Assembly: GCA_022266195.1 (NCBI GenBank)
Contig: WHVY01000001.1
Location: 3,906,001 to 3,970,000, forward strand
Direction of reading: 5' to 3'
Source of the DNA: Tetranychus cinnabarinus
Taxonomy: Eukaryota; Arthropoda; Arachnida; Trombidiformes; Tetranychidae
Length of the DNA stretch: 64,000 nt
The notes under the pieces were generated by a model that was given only the letters and a program-made list of their open reading frames with translations, was not told the DNA's origin and made no database searches. Each line of letters starts with the position of its first letter. Within the stretch, counting starts at the first letter, position 1. Positions 46,772 to 61,000 of this stretch are shown in pieces. The position numbers were made by a program, and so were the translations under genes.

Positions 46772-48125
46772 TTAATCATTTTCTTTAGTGTCTTCAATCC
46801 CTTCAGCAGTAATAGCGAAAGTGGCTTCAGATTCTGGAAGACAGGGAGAATCATAAATTTTACATATTCGAGAGTCACCACGTCCCTTACGAAGATATAA
46901 ACGAGTTGTCGAAGCATGAGCTATAATATTACCACCGATTGGCTTTTTGGGATCAGCACAAAACATTCCCGCCCCACCATCAACAGAAGCAACGACTTGA
47001 TTAGTAATGACTACCGCTATACCAAATTCATCTGCTAATCTCTGAAGTAGTCGCAAAAATTTAGCCATATGCATTTGTCTAGCAGCTAATTCACCTCTTC
47101 CAGAATAATCAGTTCTGTATAGTGCTGTGGCACTGTCGACTATTAGAAGAGCATATCTGTAAATATAAATTCAGATAGATTAGAAAATCTTGATAAGAAA
47201 ATTATCACCCAATAAAACAATAAACACAAGAAAATTGCCGCCAAAATTACCTTGACTCAGACATCATCACAGCTGCTTGAATGGCTAGTTGCATTTGATG
47301 ATCAGTATTATATGCTCGAGCATAAGCAACATTATCAAGCACATCACCTCCTTCTAATTTGTATCGAGCGGCACAATCAAGAAGTCTTTCAGGTCTGAAA
47401 GTACCCTCAGTATCTATGTACATTGCTTTTCCTTCCGCACCACCCATTTCTATCGGCAACTGGCATGTAACAGCTAACGCGTGACATATTTGAGATTTTC
47501 CTGTTCTAAACTCTCCGAATAGCTCTGTAATGGCACCAGTTTCAAACCCACCTATACAAAGAACATACATTAGAATCATAAACTAGCAAAAAATTATAAA
47601 ATAATATTTAAAATACCTCCTAGTAACTTATCCAATTCCTTAGAGCCAGTGGTAATTGTAATAATATCTGATCTTCTTTTGTGAAATTCCTTGGCCGTAG
47701 TAAAACCAATTGGAACTACTTTTTGAGCATCAGCCTAAAAGAAAAAGAAGAGCCGTTGTAGAACAAAAGTGACGCAATCAGGCTAAAACTTACCAACAGC
47801 CTATCAGCTTTAGTTTCACTGATACCTCTGACAGTTATGAGATTTTTTTTAGCAGCAAATGCAATCGACTCGACAGTAGCGAAACCCGCTTCAATTAATT
47901 TTTTAATATCACCAGGAGTGATTCCATTTCCCTGCGAAAAGAAAAAACAGATTACCGCTAAAACACAAGACAAAGCATGGAGCATAAGAGGCACATAAGG
48001 AGAAAATAATGTTTTCATCGACTTACCTGTAATTTATTGACCTTATGGAAACCTAATTCAGAGTCGTCTTCCTCCTCCTCCTGTTGTTGGGAGATTTGTT
48101 CAGGTCGATGTTGCGTGCCCTGCAT
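46772..48125 (-). CDS. Rad51: DNA repair/recombination protein RAD51
   Basis: Five exons, 48027-48125, 47794-47931, 47617-47734, 47251-47551 and 46772-47156, with introns of 59-95 nt, give 346 residues (human RAD51 has 339). RAD51 forms filaments on single-stranded DNA and carries out strand exchange in homologous recombination. After a short Gln/Glu-rich head (QQQEEEEDD) comes the helix-hairpin-helix DNA-binding domain with GITPGDIKKLIEAGF and GISETKADRLL. The linker ADAQKVVPIGFTTAKEFHKRR follows. The ATPase core has Walker A GEFRTGKS (131-138), MYIDTEGTFRPERL, DVLDNVAYARAYNTDHQ and Walker B LLIVD (about 222-226). YRTDYSGRGELAARQMH, VVITNQVVASVDGGAG and PIGGNIIAHASTTRLYLRKG complete it. These last blocks, and the HhH domain, mark RAD51 rather than a paralogue; DMC1 is less likely given the KxxxPxGFTTA linker and the overall match. 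Confidence 0.95.
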
Positions 48126-49000
48126 GGTTTACCGCCAAGTTATCAATTCAAAAGTTATCCAGAAACCAGTAAAAAATAATAACATCACAGATAAAAACGT
48201 GCTGCCATCTAATAATATCTTAAAGAATTGGATTATGTGATTTTTAACCAATTTGTTGTCTGTAACCAAAAATTGGTTCTCATTAAACAAATGGAATAAA
48301 ATTAGAGAGCAAATTGAAAAATCTGATTTTCAAGTGTTCAGCCTATTATTTATCGAAAGAAATAATCTTGAATCATCTAATTAAATGAATACTGAGTAAT
48401 TAAATAACTGTATCAATCGTTGACAATAAACTGTCGTCTTTCAACCGCATGATGGCAGCATACAAAATGATTCTGATTGGCTGTGAAGATAAGTCTAGAT
48501 AACACAAATGAGTTTGAAAGCGCTGAGTAAAAGTAAGAGATTCAATATTGAGAAATGAACAGAAGATGAAACATAAATTTACGCTAAGCTACGGTAGAAG
48601 TAATTTTCTCTTTCTTTTTACAATAAATCAATTACCTAATCCATTAATTTAATTTTTTTTCAGTTAATCTTTGATATTTTTACTTGTTTTCATGTAATAT
48701 TGTTTAATTATTTAGTGGAGAAACGTAAAATAGGATCAGCCACAGGAGAAGCTTGTGGTAATAAGCCATAACTGTTTTCATCTTCAATCAAATGCTCTCT
48801 CTTCCAGTTTACTCTTTGTTTGGAACCGAGTCCGGTTCTCAAGCTATCCGGTTAAAATCTCTTTTTACTATTCTAATCCTTAATTGTGTTTAATTTTCAA
48901 TGAATACATTGTTAATGCTCATCGTTTCATCTAAATTGTTATTGAATTTGATCATCATCGACTGATAATTGACATCAATCCAATCCATCAAAAACCAAAA
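48126..49000. promoter_or_regulatory. Divergent intergenic region between RAD51 and the Ca2+-ATPase
   Basis: An 875-base spacer between two start codons on opposite strands, so it holds both promoters and 5' UTRs. A GC-richer patch (about 48730-48855, with CCGAGTCCGG) stands out in otherwise AT-rich DNA and could mark a transcription start or a 5' UTR exon. I see no defined element. Confidence 0.45.
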
Positions 49001-52000
49001 ATGGAGACTCGGAATTATGGTGTTACACTTAGTCAGCTTCGTGAACTAATGGACTGTCGAGGGCCAGAAGCTGTAGCAAAGATTCAAAAAGATTTTGGCG
49101 GAATCCAAGGGTTGTGTCACGGACTTCATACCTCGCCAAATGAAGGCCTCAGTGGTTCACCCAAAGATTTAGAGGAAAGGAAAGCCGTTTTCGGTTCTAA
49201 TGTTATTCCTCCTAAACCACCTAAAACATTTCTACAATTAGTTTTTGAAGCGCTACAAGATGTAACATTAATCATTTTAGAAGTTGCCGCTGTTATTTCA
49301 CTTCTGTTATCACTTTATTCTCCACCCGAGGACGAGGAAACAGCCGGAGGTGCCCTTGAGGAAGAATCAGAGGCCGGTTGGATCGAAGGAGCTGCCATAC
49401 TAGTCAGTGTGTTCATTGTTGTTCTTGTTACTGCCTTTAATGATTATACCAAGGAACGACAATTCCGTGGCTTACAGAATCGCATTGAACACGAACATAA
49501 ATTCTCTGTGATCAGAGGTGGTGAAGTTATTCAGATTCTTGTTAATGAAATTGTGGTGGGTGATATTTGTCAAGTTAAATATGGTAAAGATATTCTGGAT
49601 TTCTTTCTCCCCATTTCTCTCTGCATTTTAATTCACCTTAAATATTCAACATTTACCTTCTCAGTGTGACATGAGCTAAAATTTTGAGCTCATCTCCCTT
49701 CTTCACCAGCTTAATTTATCGTGATTTTCTCACCTCATCTTATTTTATTCAACTTTAGGTGATCTTCTTCCCGCCGATGGAGTACTTATTCAAAGCAATG
49801 ATTTAAAGATAGACGAATCCTCCTTAACAGGAGAATCTGACCATGTAAAGAAAGGAGAAAATATTAATCCACTTCTCCTCTCAGGTGAGATGTTAATTCA
49901 TTTCATTTTTCCATTCACCATTCCAAGACGAATCTCTCATTCCGAATCTCGTTAGTTCTCTTCATTTCCACCTTCTGAATAATTTATAGATATTTAGATT
50001 TCTTTCGATTAACTAGATTCTTTCGATGACTCCAGTTCAAATTAAACCTTTTTCATCTTGATTGGAGTTTTAAAAAATCGCAAATCAATCACATTTATGT
50101 GATTATTGATAAAATCGTAACATTAGTGGATTCATGCAAGAGTAATCTGAACATTTGAAAACCTTTTACTTACCAGTATGAAATGATCTTTCAGTACATT
50201 TGCAATTAATATTTTTAAATCATGCTATATTTATCGAATCAAAACATATCTTGAATCTCCTGAGAATGAATTTAGTATTCCATGATGCGCAAAGTTTTTC
50301 TAATAAAAAGGAGAAGAGATTAAAACTCATTTTCTTCGACTGTAGCTGTAGCTTTTTTTTCCTTTTTTCAATCGCTTACTGTGTTAATCTCATATCGATC
50401 CTAGAGCCGCACTTTCTTTCCACTTCTTTATTCTATTTTTAACTTAATTAACTTTTAGCAGATGACAACTATCACAATGAGCTTTATTGACAAAATAACA
50501 ATATAAAGCCTTGAAAATTAAGTTGAAGCTTTTTATGATCCTAATGCGCATCTTCATTGTACAGATGAAGAAAAAAAAGAAACATAATCTTTGATTTATC
50601 ATTAACAGTAATTGATTGAAATACCATTATTTCTGATAAATGTACTTGACTTTACTGAATTTAGAAAACAAATTGAAATTATTAACATGATTCAGTTTCT
50701 TCCTCTTCTTGTCCAACCAATCAATTAATGGTAAAAGAGTACAATCGCGCATAAAAATAGTTCCTAATCTGATACCTAAAACTTGACATGTCAAAGCAAT
50801 GGGATGGATAACAGAGTGAAAGACAGAGTGAAGCAAAAATACACAATATTGAGCAAAAGATTTCATTGTATTCCAAATTGTTTACTCTCTTAAATTTTTT
50901 TCTCCTTACATTTCATTTATCTTATCTCATGAATCTTCAGTTTTACTTGAACTTTTTTTCTTCTTCTTTGCCATAAATCCAAAATCCTTTTAAAAATCTT
51001 CATCAACCAGTCACAATGATGACAATTGAAATAGCTTTAATTTGAACATCGTTAAGATCTGAACTGCTTCCAATCTTCAAGGAAATCAATTCTATCAGCA
51101 ATACTTCGACTTTACTCATAACCCTTTCAAAGTAAAGCAACTAACTTTCCCCCAATTTAATTGATTCATATCATGATGAATAGAAAAGATTCACAATTTT
51201 CAAATTCTTGGTGTCTTCAAACGTAACATCGAGAATACTTTTCTCGTTCCTTTCTTATTTTAACATGAGTCGTTTGCAGCTAAGAATAGCTCAACATTGA
51301 AGCCATAGTCTATGAATTGGATCAATTAAATCAACTGGCAATCAACAGCCAACCAGAAATGAAATCTGTGTATTTATCAAATTTATGAAACAATATTTTT
51401 CGCTTTTCTCTATAAACTGGTGACAAAACTAATTGATAGTCATTCAGACAATATACACTCGCTGATTAGCAACAAACCAGATCTAATTTTTAATGTCTGA
51501 GTGAAAAATTTTAATCTTTACATTTCCTCGTTATTTGATTTTTCATTAACAAAATATTCTCTCTCCATACTTAGTTAATTTGTTTTAAATAGTCAAATCA
51601 AATTCAAAACGATAATAAAAATATTAATGCTCTATAAATTTACATTATTACCAGGAATGAAGAAGAAAAAAATTCAACTGAACTTCAGCTACATTAAGCG
51701 CTTTAGAGCCAATATTTTTCATTTCAGATTAATTTTTGTCCCATTGTTTAGCATTTCTTCCCGCAAAAACATTTGAAAATAACATTTATGTGACTTGCAA
51801 TTGGTTGACTTGAACCTTCCCCTACTTACGGACTGATAGGAAACCCAGAAAACCAGTTTTTACCGTCTACTCTACTTCTGCTCAATCTCTTATTCTCATA
51901 TCAATTGAGCCGGTTTCCATGTTTTCTCATATTCTCTTCATTTTTTCCCCGTTATTCAACACAGGTACACATGTTATGGAAGGTAGCGGCCGAATGGTTG

Positions 52001-55000
52001 TGACCGCTGTCGGTATTAATTCTCAGGCCGGTATAATATTTGCTTTATTGGGTGCTGCACAATCTGAGGATGACGCTCAAAAGAAGAAAAGGAAAAAAGG
52101 TATATTTTCGTTGGATTTTTCTTCCCTTTCTTGTGTAAACTTCAATTTCAATTACAGTTATAATTATCATTAGTTTAATTATACTTTAATTTTATCCTCT
52201 TTGTTAATGATACCATTGGTACATCAATCATTCTAAATATATAAAACTCTCTCTCTCTGTCTCACCAGTTCAAACACTTTCTACTTTATCAGAGTATCAA
52301 ATGACCATTTCACTCTGGGTTGTCATAGATATATCCATTTATATTGATGAAATTGAGTGTTAGTTGACTGAAGAAAAGGTTTACTTAACCAATAGATTAT
52401 TAGACATTGTAATGAAAAAAGTTTCACAGTTGATTTCATTGAATGAAAAAGATGAAGTCCATAATAAAAAAGCAACATTGCCTCAGGATCAGATACTAAT
52501 TCAACTTTCTAATTTGATACTAAAATAATTTTGTAGCCAACCTTGTATTACACAGACTAGTTGGGCTAGTTGGTTAATTTTGAAACTCAATCGATTGATT
52601 GACCTTTTTAATTTTCCTTTTAGCCATTAACTTAACTAACTACATTCACAACAACATAATTTAAATGTGATTGGTAAATGCATATACTTAGTTGCCATTT
52701 TTCAGATACTTTTCCAATCGTCATTAAACGACTAACAATAAAAAAAACCAAACCTGAAATGATTAATTCAATTGCAACCAAAAATATTAACAAGACATCA
52801 ATTTTTCTCTTTCCCTTCTCTTCTCTCTTTTCATGTATGATATTAACACCATTTTCATTGGTTATTTATTCATTGACACCATGAAATAATGAAAAAAAAA
52901 TGAAATGCTTGTCTTTCGCTTCCTCATTCCTCTTGCTCTTTGGTGAAAAAGAAGCAAGAAAAGAAAAGAAGAAAGCAAGCCTCCCAGGTGATTATAAACA
53001 ATAATGAGTGTCTATTTATCTATGTCTTCGTCTCTGTCTACTGTCTACTGTTTATCGTCTTCGTCACTGTCTATTTGTCATTGTTTGTCGATTTCCTCTC
53101 CCTTTGCTCCTAATTTCTTTCTCTCTCTCTCTCCAAATAACATCCATTTGCCTCACACTTGTCTCCTTTGCGCTCCTTTACATCTCTACTAATTGCATGG
53201 CTTTTAATTTTGATCAAAGTTAATTAGATTAGCATCTTGCACCAATTCCTATTGTCTCAGCTAACTTACCCACATTAACTAACTTTTGCTTGTTAGCATA
53301 CATATCTTTCAGTCTGTGACCCAAATGCATTTGTTTTTGCATTTTCATATATTTACCATTTCGTTGGCGATGATGGACTTATCTCTTCAATTTCATCAAT
53401 CATACAACAACCAAGCACCCAAAGAAAAACAAACACACCGTATAAAGTGATTACACTAGAAAATCAATTTAGCTTCAATTAATCAAACAATTCTGTTCAG
53501 CTTGAGAAATACAAACCTTATTCACTTTATATTCACCGAAGCTCACCAAATGTATTTTAATTGATAGTCTTTTGTACTTGTTTCAATTGAAATTTTCTTT
53601 TCATTTTCAATCATTAATCAGCTGAAAGCTTCAATCTTTAAAAATTGCTCCTCACCTATTAAAATGCTTTCAATTTTTTCGTCTTTTAGTCTTTAGTTGG
53701 CTCCATTGCTTGGTTTCAATTTCACCCAAATTCTTATTGTCATCACTTGAGTTTCTATTCCTTTCGCAACTTTCCTCTTTAAACAAAACCAGCTCAGCTT
53801 TCATGCTTTTATCAACCAGTTTGCTGATATATATTTACGTTCATCTCTTTTACCAGAAATCAATTTCCTCATGAACTTGCTCAAGAGCATTGGCAATTCT
53901 TACCGTTTTATAATAATAGTTTTATTAATAGTACATTACTCGTGCTGAAACTGATAATCTCTCGATTTAAATTCATATTTCATATTAATCATATTTCGCA
54001 AGGAGATAATATAAGGTGAAAAAAAGCCAAAGAAAATGAGAACTTTTTTTTAGTCAAAACTTAAGCCTTTTTCCCCTGTAAATATTGAATTCCTGTTCGT
54101 GACCACCAAACCTCCTTCAAAACTGAGCTTCTGACCAACCAAACGAAGCATGTCTTATCCTAAACTGTCTTCACCCCTCTCTGTCCATGAATCTCACGCA
54201 ATCATATTTCCCTCCTTTACCTTTTTTGCCTGCTTCATTTTTACTATTGATTAATTGTCCTTTCATGTATTTTTTCAATGTTATTTTGTTTATATATTTT
54301 TTACCATTGACCATTTGTTTAACGATACCTTTTTGCGTCCATTTTATGTTTTTTATTTTACTTAACCATTTTTATTTCATTTTAATTCAATTCTATATAT
54401 TTTCTATATTCTAATGATATTTTAATTGCTTGAATTTCTCTTTCTTTTTTTTTTGTTGATTTTACGAAATGTTGCCAATTTAACTTCGCTCTGGATGAAA
54501 AAAAACATTGCTGGTAACCCAACCTACACACATAAATATACATAAAAAACCCTGCACTTAAAATAACTGCTCATTCGGTCCATGTTAACACATGTAACCA
54601 AAAAACACAAAAATGTTCAGCCAGGAACAGTGCATGCTCCAAAAACGATCTCAGCCCGGAATTGATCCCTTTAAATCAACCTAGTGTCTACAAAGATATA
54701 TATGGTAAAATGAAAACGTTAACGAAACACTTTTTTTTTGATTATTTATTTTTTCCTTACTTATTCCTTTATATTAATTACCTCTTTATTGTTGTTATTT
54801 TTTTCCTTTCCCATTATCATCCTCATCTCTTGATCAGCATACAACAGACAAATAACTTGAAAGTCTTCATGTCATGTGATTATACCTATGTATACTTATC
54901 TTGCTGTTAACAGAGCAACCAGAGTAAAAACAAAGAAAACAAAAGTTGACTCAAAATTGTGTCTCACCTTGGCTAAATGAATCCAAAATTAGGACTGAAA

Positions 55001-58000
55001 TGAAGCATACATAGAATACTAACTTGGCTTCCTCTCTGATTCCTCTCTTTTTTGGCAACTTTCCATCATGTGTGAACCATCTATGTATATATATACATAT
55101 ATTTACGAACACACCTAGAAAATGTCTCTTCTCTCTACTTTTAATATCTATTTATTCCTTTACTCTCTCTCTCTCTCTCCCTTCTCTAAGATGATGATGG
55201 AAGAGTGATTAAAGTACATGGTTGTATTGTTATTGGTATACATCATGGATATGAACCACACTTTCGCCCTTATGAGAGATGAACATTATCAACAATTCAG
55301 ATCAGATGCATATGAAGTTAATGATTTTAAAAAGTTTCATCTCTTCAGGGGAACAGCTTCAATTTATAAAAATGGTAGAGAGAAGAAGCATGAGTCAAAG
55401 TGTAAATATTCACATGAAAGAAGCTGAAAGAAATATATAAAGGAATCAAGAGTGAAACAAGGGTCATGTATCACTATGAATAAAATTCTGAATTGTTCAC
55501 TGATTCTCTCATCATCATCATCATCTTACTAATGGCTTTTCTTTAACACTTTCCTTTCATTTCAACTCTCATTCAGTTATCTCTTTCTTTTCTCTCCATT
55601 CATTGCAATCCTTTCATCTTCATCTTTCTTTTCAACTTGCACCTTTCACTCTTGCCTTTCTTCGTTTTCTGGATAATATGCTCAATACTTTGTTTCTATC
55701 TCAAGATCACATGACATGATGATCTTTCAATCCAGATATTTGACCTTAAAGCACATAATTTTTGAAATCATCTGAAATAATTGTGGATCTCAAGTTTAAT
55801 CATGTTGAAAACCTTTTTTTATCTCATCCTTTAATGTTTCTACCATGGCTTTTTATTTCTCTCATAATTTTTATTATCAAACTTTCTATCGTCATTAGTT
55901 TTATTATAATCACTTATTTTTATCCAACCCAATTTAAACATTTTTTTTGTTTCTTCTTCTCTTTCTCTCTTAATCACTGCAATCAATTGAACTAATTGAA
56001 GATGAAGAATCTAATCAAGATGCTGGTAACTCACATACGATGAATGCAATCACTGCCAATACTCACGGTAAAGAAGAGGCACCAGTTGACTCGGATAAAC
56101 AAAAACATGAAGAGGACTCTAATCCTAGGAAAGAGAAATCCGTTTTACAAGCTAAACTGACTAAATTAGCTATTCAAATTGGTTATGGAGGTAATGAATC
56201 GCCGATTGTTGATGCAGCTCATGTCCAGGCCATCATTTCACCTTGAAAGATGACAGTACAGAAAAAGACTTTGTTGATCCATCATCATGCAGATCATTGT
56301 CATACTTATTTTGTTACATTTTGTATCATTATAAAGTATACCCAAGTCTTGATACACACCTTTACCTTTATACTTTTGTATTATCTAGTTTAGACTGATG
56401 ATTATCTTCAAGTCTGGTTCACGAAATTTCTGTTTTTTTTTGCTGTCATCCAGTCATGAAGCTGTAATGATCAACAACTCTAGTTATATCTTGAAGATAT
56501 CGATCATTTTATACTTGAATTAATTTGGCTTTTTTTCTGGTTCCTTTTGTCTTCTCTCTTAACAGGTTCTGCTGTAGCAATATTCACTGTTCTCATCTTA
56601 ATTTTTCGATTCGTAGTGAAAAAATTTATAATCAAAAAGGAAAGATGGTCAACACCCCATCATTTAAAATATTTTGTCAAATTTGTGATCATCGGTGTAA
56701 CTGTTCTTGTAGTTGCTGTCCCTGAAGGTCTTCCACTTGCCGTAACTTTGGCACTTGCATATTCTGTCAAGGTGAGCTACTCACTTAACCATTATAATTG
56801 AATATCATGATTTACGTCATTCCAGTGAAGTAGATGAGGAAGCAAAAGGCGAACATGATAACAATAATGGTGATGATTTGAAATTATAAGATAATTAAGA
56901 TGATGAGGGATAAAAGGCTACTTGAAACGGCAACTTTCTTCTTATAATCAGATAACATTGCGTCTACAATAATGAAATGTTTGCCCAAGTCATTGACTTA
57001 TCATTGGCTTTTGTTTGTTTAAAATGTTGAAAAACTTGAATGAAATAATAGTAAACAATTTTTCCTAATTATTAATGAGAATTGCATTCAACTATTCAAG
57101 GTCAAATTATTAGCAATTGAACAAGACAATCCAAATACTTGACTCAATTACGTTGACATTTAATAATGAGAATGATGAAGATGAAGAGCGATAACAATGA
57201 AGTGAAGGAATAACAATGGATTTTAAAGAGAGAGAGAAATGCAAATAAGTTCAATATTTATTCAAATTAATTTTTTTTCCTTTTTTTCTTATTTCTACAG
57301 AAAATGATGCTCGACAATAATTTGGTCCGTCACCTTGATGCTTGTGAAACTATGGGTAACGCTACTGCAATTTGTTCCGATAAAACTGGAACTTTGACAA
57401 CAAACCGAATGACTGTGGTTCAGTGTTATATTTGTGGAGAAAGATATACATCTGTTCCTAATTATGCGCAACTTCCGGAAGAGGTTGCCCGTACCTCTGT
57501 AGATGCTATCTCCATCAATAGTGCATACACCACCAGAATCATGGTAAGCACCAATTAATTAACCAACAAATGATTACACAAAATTGGTTCATCGATAAAA
57601 AAGTTTCATTTATGAAATATAATACAATACATATAGGGTTCTGTGAATCCATAAACATTGACAACTTAACATAACTGAAATGTAAACATTAATCCCATTG
57701 CAAGATTGAGAAACAGCAAGAGCCACCTAAGGCTTTCACCCTTCTCCCTTCCTCCCTTCCTCCCCTGTCCTTCCCTCTTTATCATCATCATCCATCGTCT
57801 TCCCTGCTCCCTGTACACTCTCTAACACCCACTCCATTTCTTTAGGATATCCTGATCTATCTGAGAATAGGGTTTGGTTTGTTTCTTCTCGATATCGACC
57901 CAACTTTTAATGGAACCTTTTTTGGGACAAATATCGATCAACACAGAAAAGGGAGACATATTTTTCCACCCCTTTTTTATATTTCTCCATCTCTATCAAA

Positions 58001-61000
58001 CTCTTTGCCTCTTCTCTCTCTCTCTCCTCTGTCTATTCTCACTATCTTTTTTTTTATATTCTTCACCGACCGTTTTCTCAATTGGAACGAATCTACAAGG
58101 AAATTCACTCGCATGGAACTGAGTTCTGGTTAAAACATAATGAATCGTTACTTAGTCAGCTATTTAACTCTCATAGTCGTCTTTCTTTCTCTATCTTTAT
58201 CCTTTCTTTTACTCTCTTCCATTACTACTTTTCATCGCCATCATCAACAACATTATCTTCATCTCCATCTTTCTGATGGTCTTCATTATTTCCAAGCAAT
58301 GGAAGTAATTGTTTTTTCTTTTTTTGTTCAAATCTTGATGATGATGATGATGATGCTGTAATGATAAGTAAAACAGTCTCTCTATTAATAATGTAAAACA
58401 ATGTCCCTTTCTTAGGTGATATTTGTTTTTTATTTGCCTCTAAAACTACATTGTTTAATAGTTGCAAAGACGCCTTATTAGGTTAACTTATTTTTTGATA
58501 AATTGCAATAATATTACAATTCTGAAAACAAGATTAAACATAGTCATGTGACCTTATGTGCTCTGGTGTAACGATAAATGCGCATGGTTACACCAAGAGA
58601 AACAAAATTCTGTTTTTATCTGTCTACTTCCCTTCATTATTTTCAATCATTTTTCCATTCCTTTCTCTCTTCATCTCTTTTCATTAGTTGAACTCCTCAG
58701 ATTTGCACAAAATTTGGTTGTAATTTGATTCTTACAAAAAAACTCATTCTCAACAATAAATCTGATCTGAACCCAAAAATACCCAAATCTGGTTTGACCG
58801 GAACATTGAAATTGCTAAGCTTTCAGTTGATCAGTTTATAAGCAAATTTTCATTTTCTGTGTAACTCTTTTTACCATCTTGTTTAAATATTACTCCAATA
58901 ACCTTTAACCTTAAACTTGTACCTCAGACTGAATATATTTATATAAATATATTTTTTCTTCCCAATGGAAATGAAAGACAAGCAGAAAGAACAAGAATAA
59001 CACAATTTACTGAATCCATTTCAGAACATAATGGAACCACACCCGATGGTATCCATCCTTTTCTCCCTCCAATGATTTCAAACTATAGAGACCATGTTGA
59101 TTGTCAGTTTTTTTTCCAAATTCATTGTCAATCTCTCAAAACTGTCTTGCAATCTTTTCTCATTTTTATATCTTTCCTTCATTTTATCTTCATCTTTATG
59201 TTCCCTATGAAAGGTCAATAAATAACATTGCTTCTGCAATTCGTCTATTTTTGCATCCTTTATCCCAGTTTAAGCCAAAATCCACCCAAGATTTTTATCT
59301 ACTTCCATAAATTGAACACTAAAGTTCAATCCTTAGAATCCATGTTATATTTTCAGTTTGAATTTCTTTTACTCCCATTTCAAACAGTAATGTTGATTAA
59401 GTGACACACACAAATCATGCATCGATTAACTAATTGTTCATCTCTTGCCATGTTTCCCCTTTTGTTTGCAAATTTGGGTAAAAAAACTTGAGCCCAGATC
59501 AAGTTGTCCTTTGGTGATTACAATTGAAATTAATTCTTGAAACAAAAAAAACAGCAATTTTGAAGAGCTAAATGAATTATGAAGTATAATTTTTTTACCT
59601 CTCTGCCTATCATTTTAGCAACATTAATTCAGCATGTCTCGTTTAATTAAAATCAGACAGAAAAAAAGAAAAAGAAAATATGATTCAGAAGAAAATGAAC
59701 AAGTAAGAAAAGACAGAGAGAATGATGAAGATGTGAAATGAAAAGAAACATGATGATGTTGATAATGATGAAGAAAAGATGACGTTACAGAAACGTTTAA
59801 TGTTTGATCAAAAACACTTAATACCAATAATATATACTCAAGTTTTTTGTCTTCAATCAACTGAACGAACTAAAAACACTTGCATTTTGTTTGCTTTTTT
59901 ACGTCAAACAATCGATTGATTGTACTTTGTATACATTTTTTGCTTGCCTATCAAATGGAAATCAAAGAGAGAGAAGCAAAAAAAACAGTCAATGGCTCCA
60001 TGTTATTAACTATTGAAACTCTTTCTCTTTCTCCTTCTCTTTCACCTTAAACTAAACATTTTCTCATGCAAAAATGAAGCTCATGGAAAATTTATGACCC
60101 ATTGAAATATTCATCATGAAATATGTTGCAAAATATATTTTTATTGTACCAATGGTTTACTTTATTCACTCTCTTATTGATAATGCCTTTTCCCTCTTCA
60201 ATATGCTAGTCAACTCGACAATACTTTGCTGCCAAATTATCAAAAGTTAACTAATGATCAACTTGTATATCTTGTGATCTGATTTTATTTTATTGGTCGA
60301 TAAAGTTCATTGAGGAAATAGGAAGAAATTAAGCCAAAAAAACAAAAACGTAAACAACCTTCATGATTAATATCTAAACAAAAATTGATCATCTTATTGA
60401 TGATGACCTAAAATAGTGAAAAGTTATAAAATTGTCTAAGGCCAAGTTACTGTCTATTGCTCAGTTGATTGAATTGTAATCTTTTCGTTGCTTCCATTTT
60501 GCAAACTGTTTCTCAATTGTTGGCAAAACCCTGTCTCTCTGAACAACGGGTTACATGGTTTATGGTTAATGTAATCATTTTTTGGCAAGTGCATTAATCG
60601 TAAAAATTCAGTAACAGTAAAAGTCAGCTCTAAATTATTTTAATAATATTTGACTTTTTGACATTTTTTACATTCACATCAAAGCTGAGTCACAATTTTT
60701 TTCTTCTTCTCTCAAAATGATAATCTTTCCCATTCATTTCAACTGAATAAAAGCAACATTTTCTTATGGTCATTTCAACTTTAAATGTTATCCCATTGCA
60801 TTGCCAAAATGATATCAATGATAATGCTTGATATTTGTACCATTTTGATAATTTGATGAACAAAATGCAACCAACCTTTTCATGATTTCAATTTTTGATT
60901 GCCTTTTAAAATGAAATGATTTCAAATCCATCCGACTATTGTAAGCTAAATATACATTACTCTGATCAGCAAGTGAAAAATTTAGATAAATATCAAGAGG

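Noticed and set aside
59023..59046. Possible 24-nt PMCA micro-exon (NIMEPHPM) between TTTCAG and GTATCC
   Set aside because: Does not match the conserved sequence expected after AYTTRIM and lacks support beyond splice-like dinucleotides.
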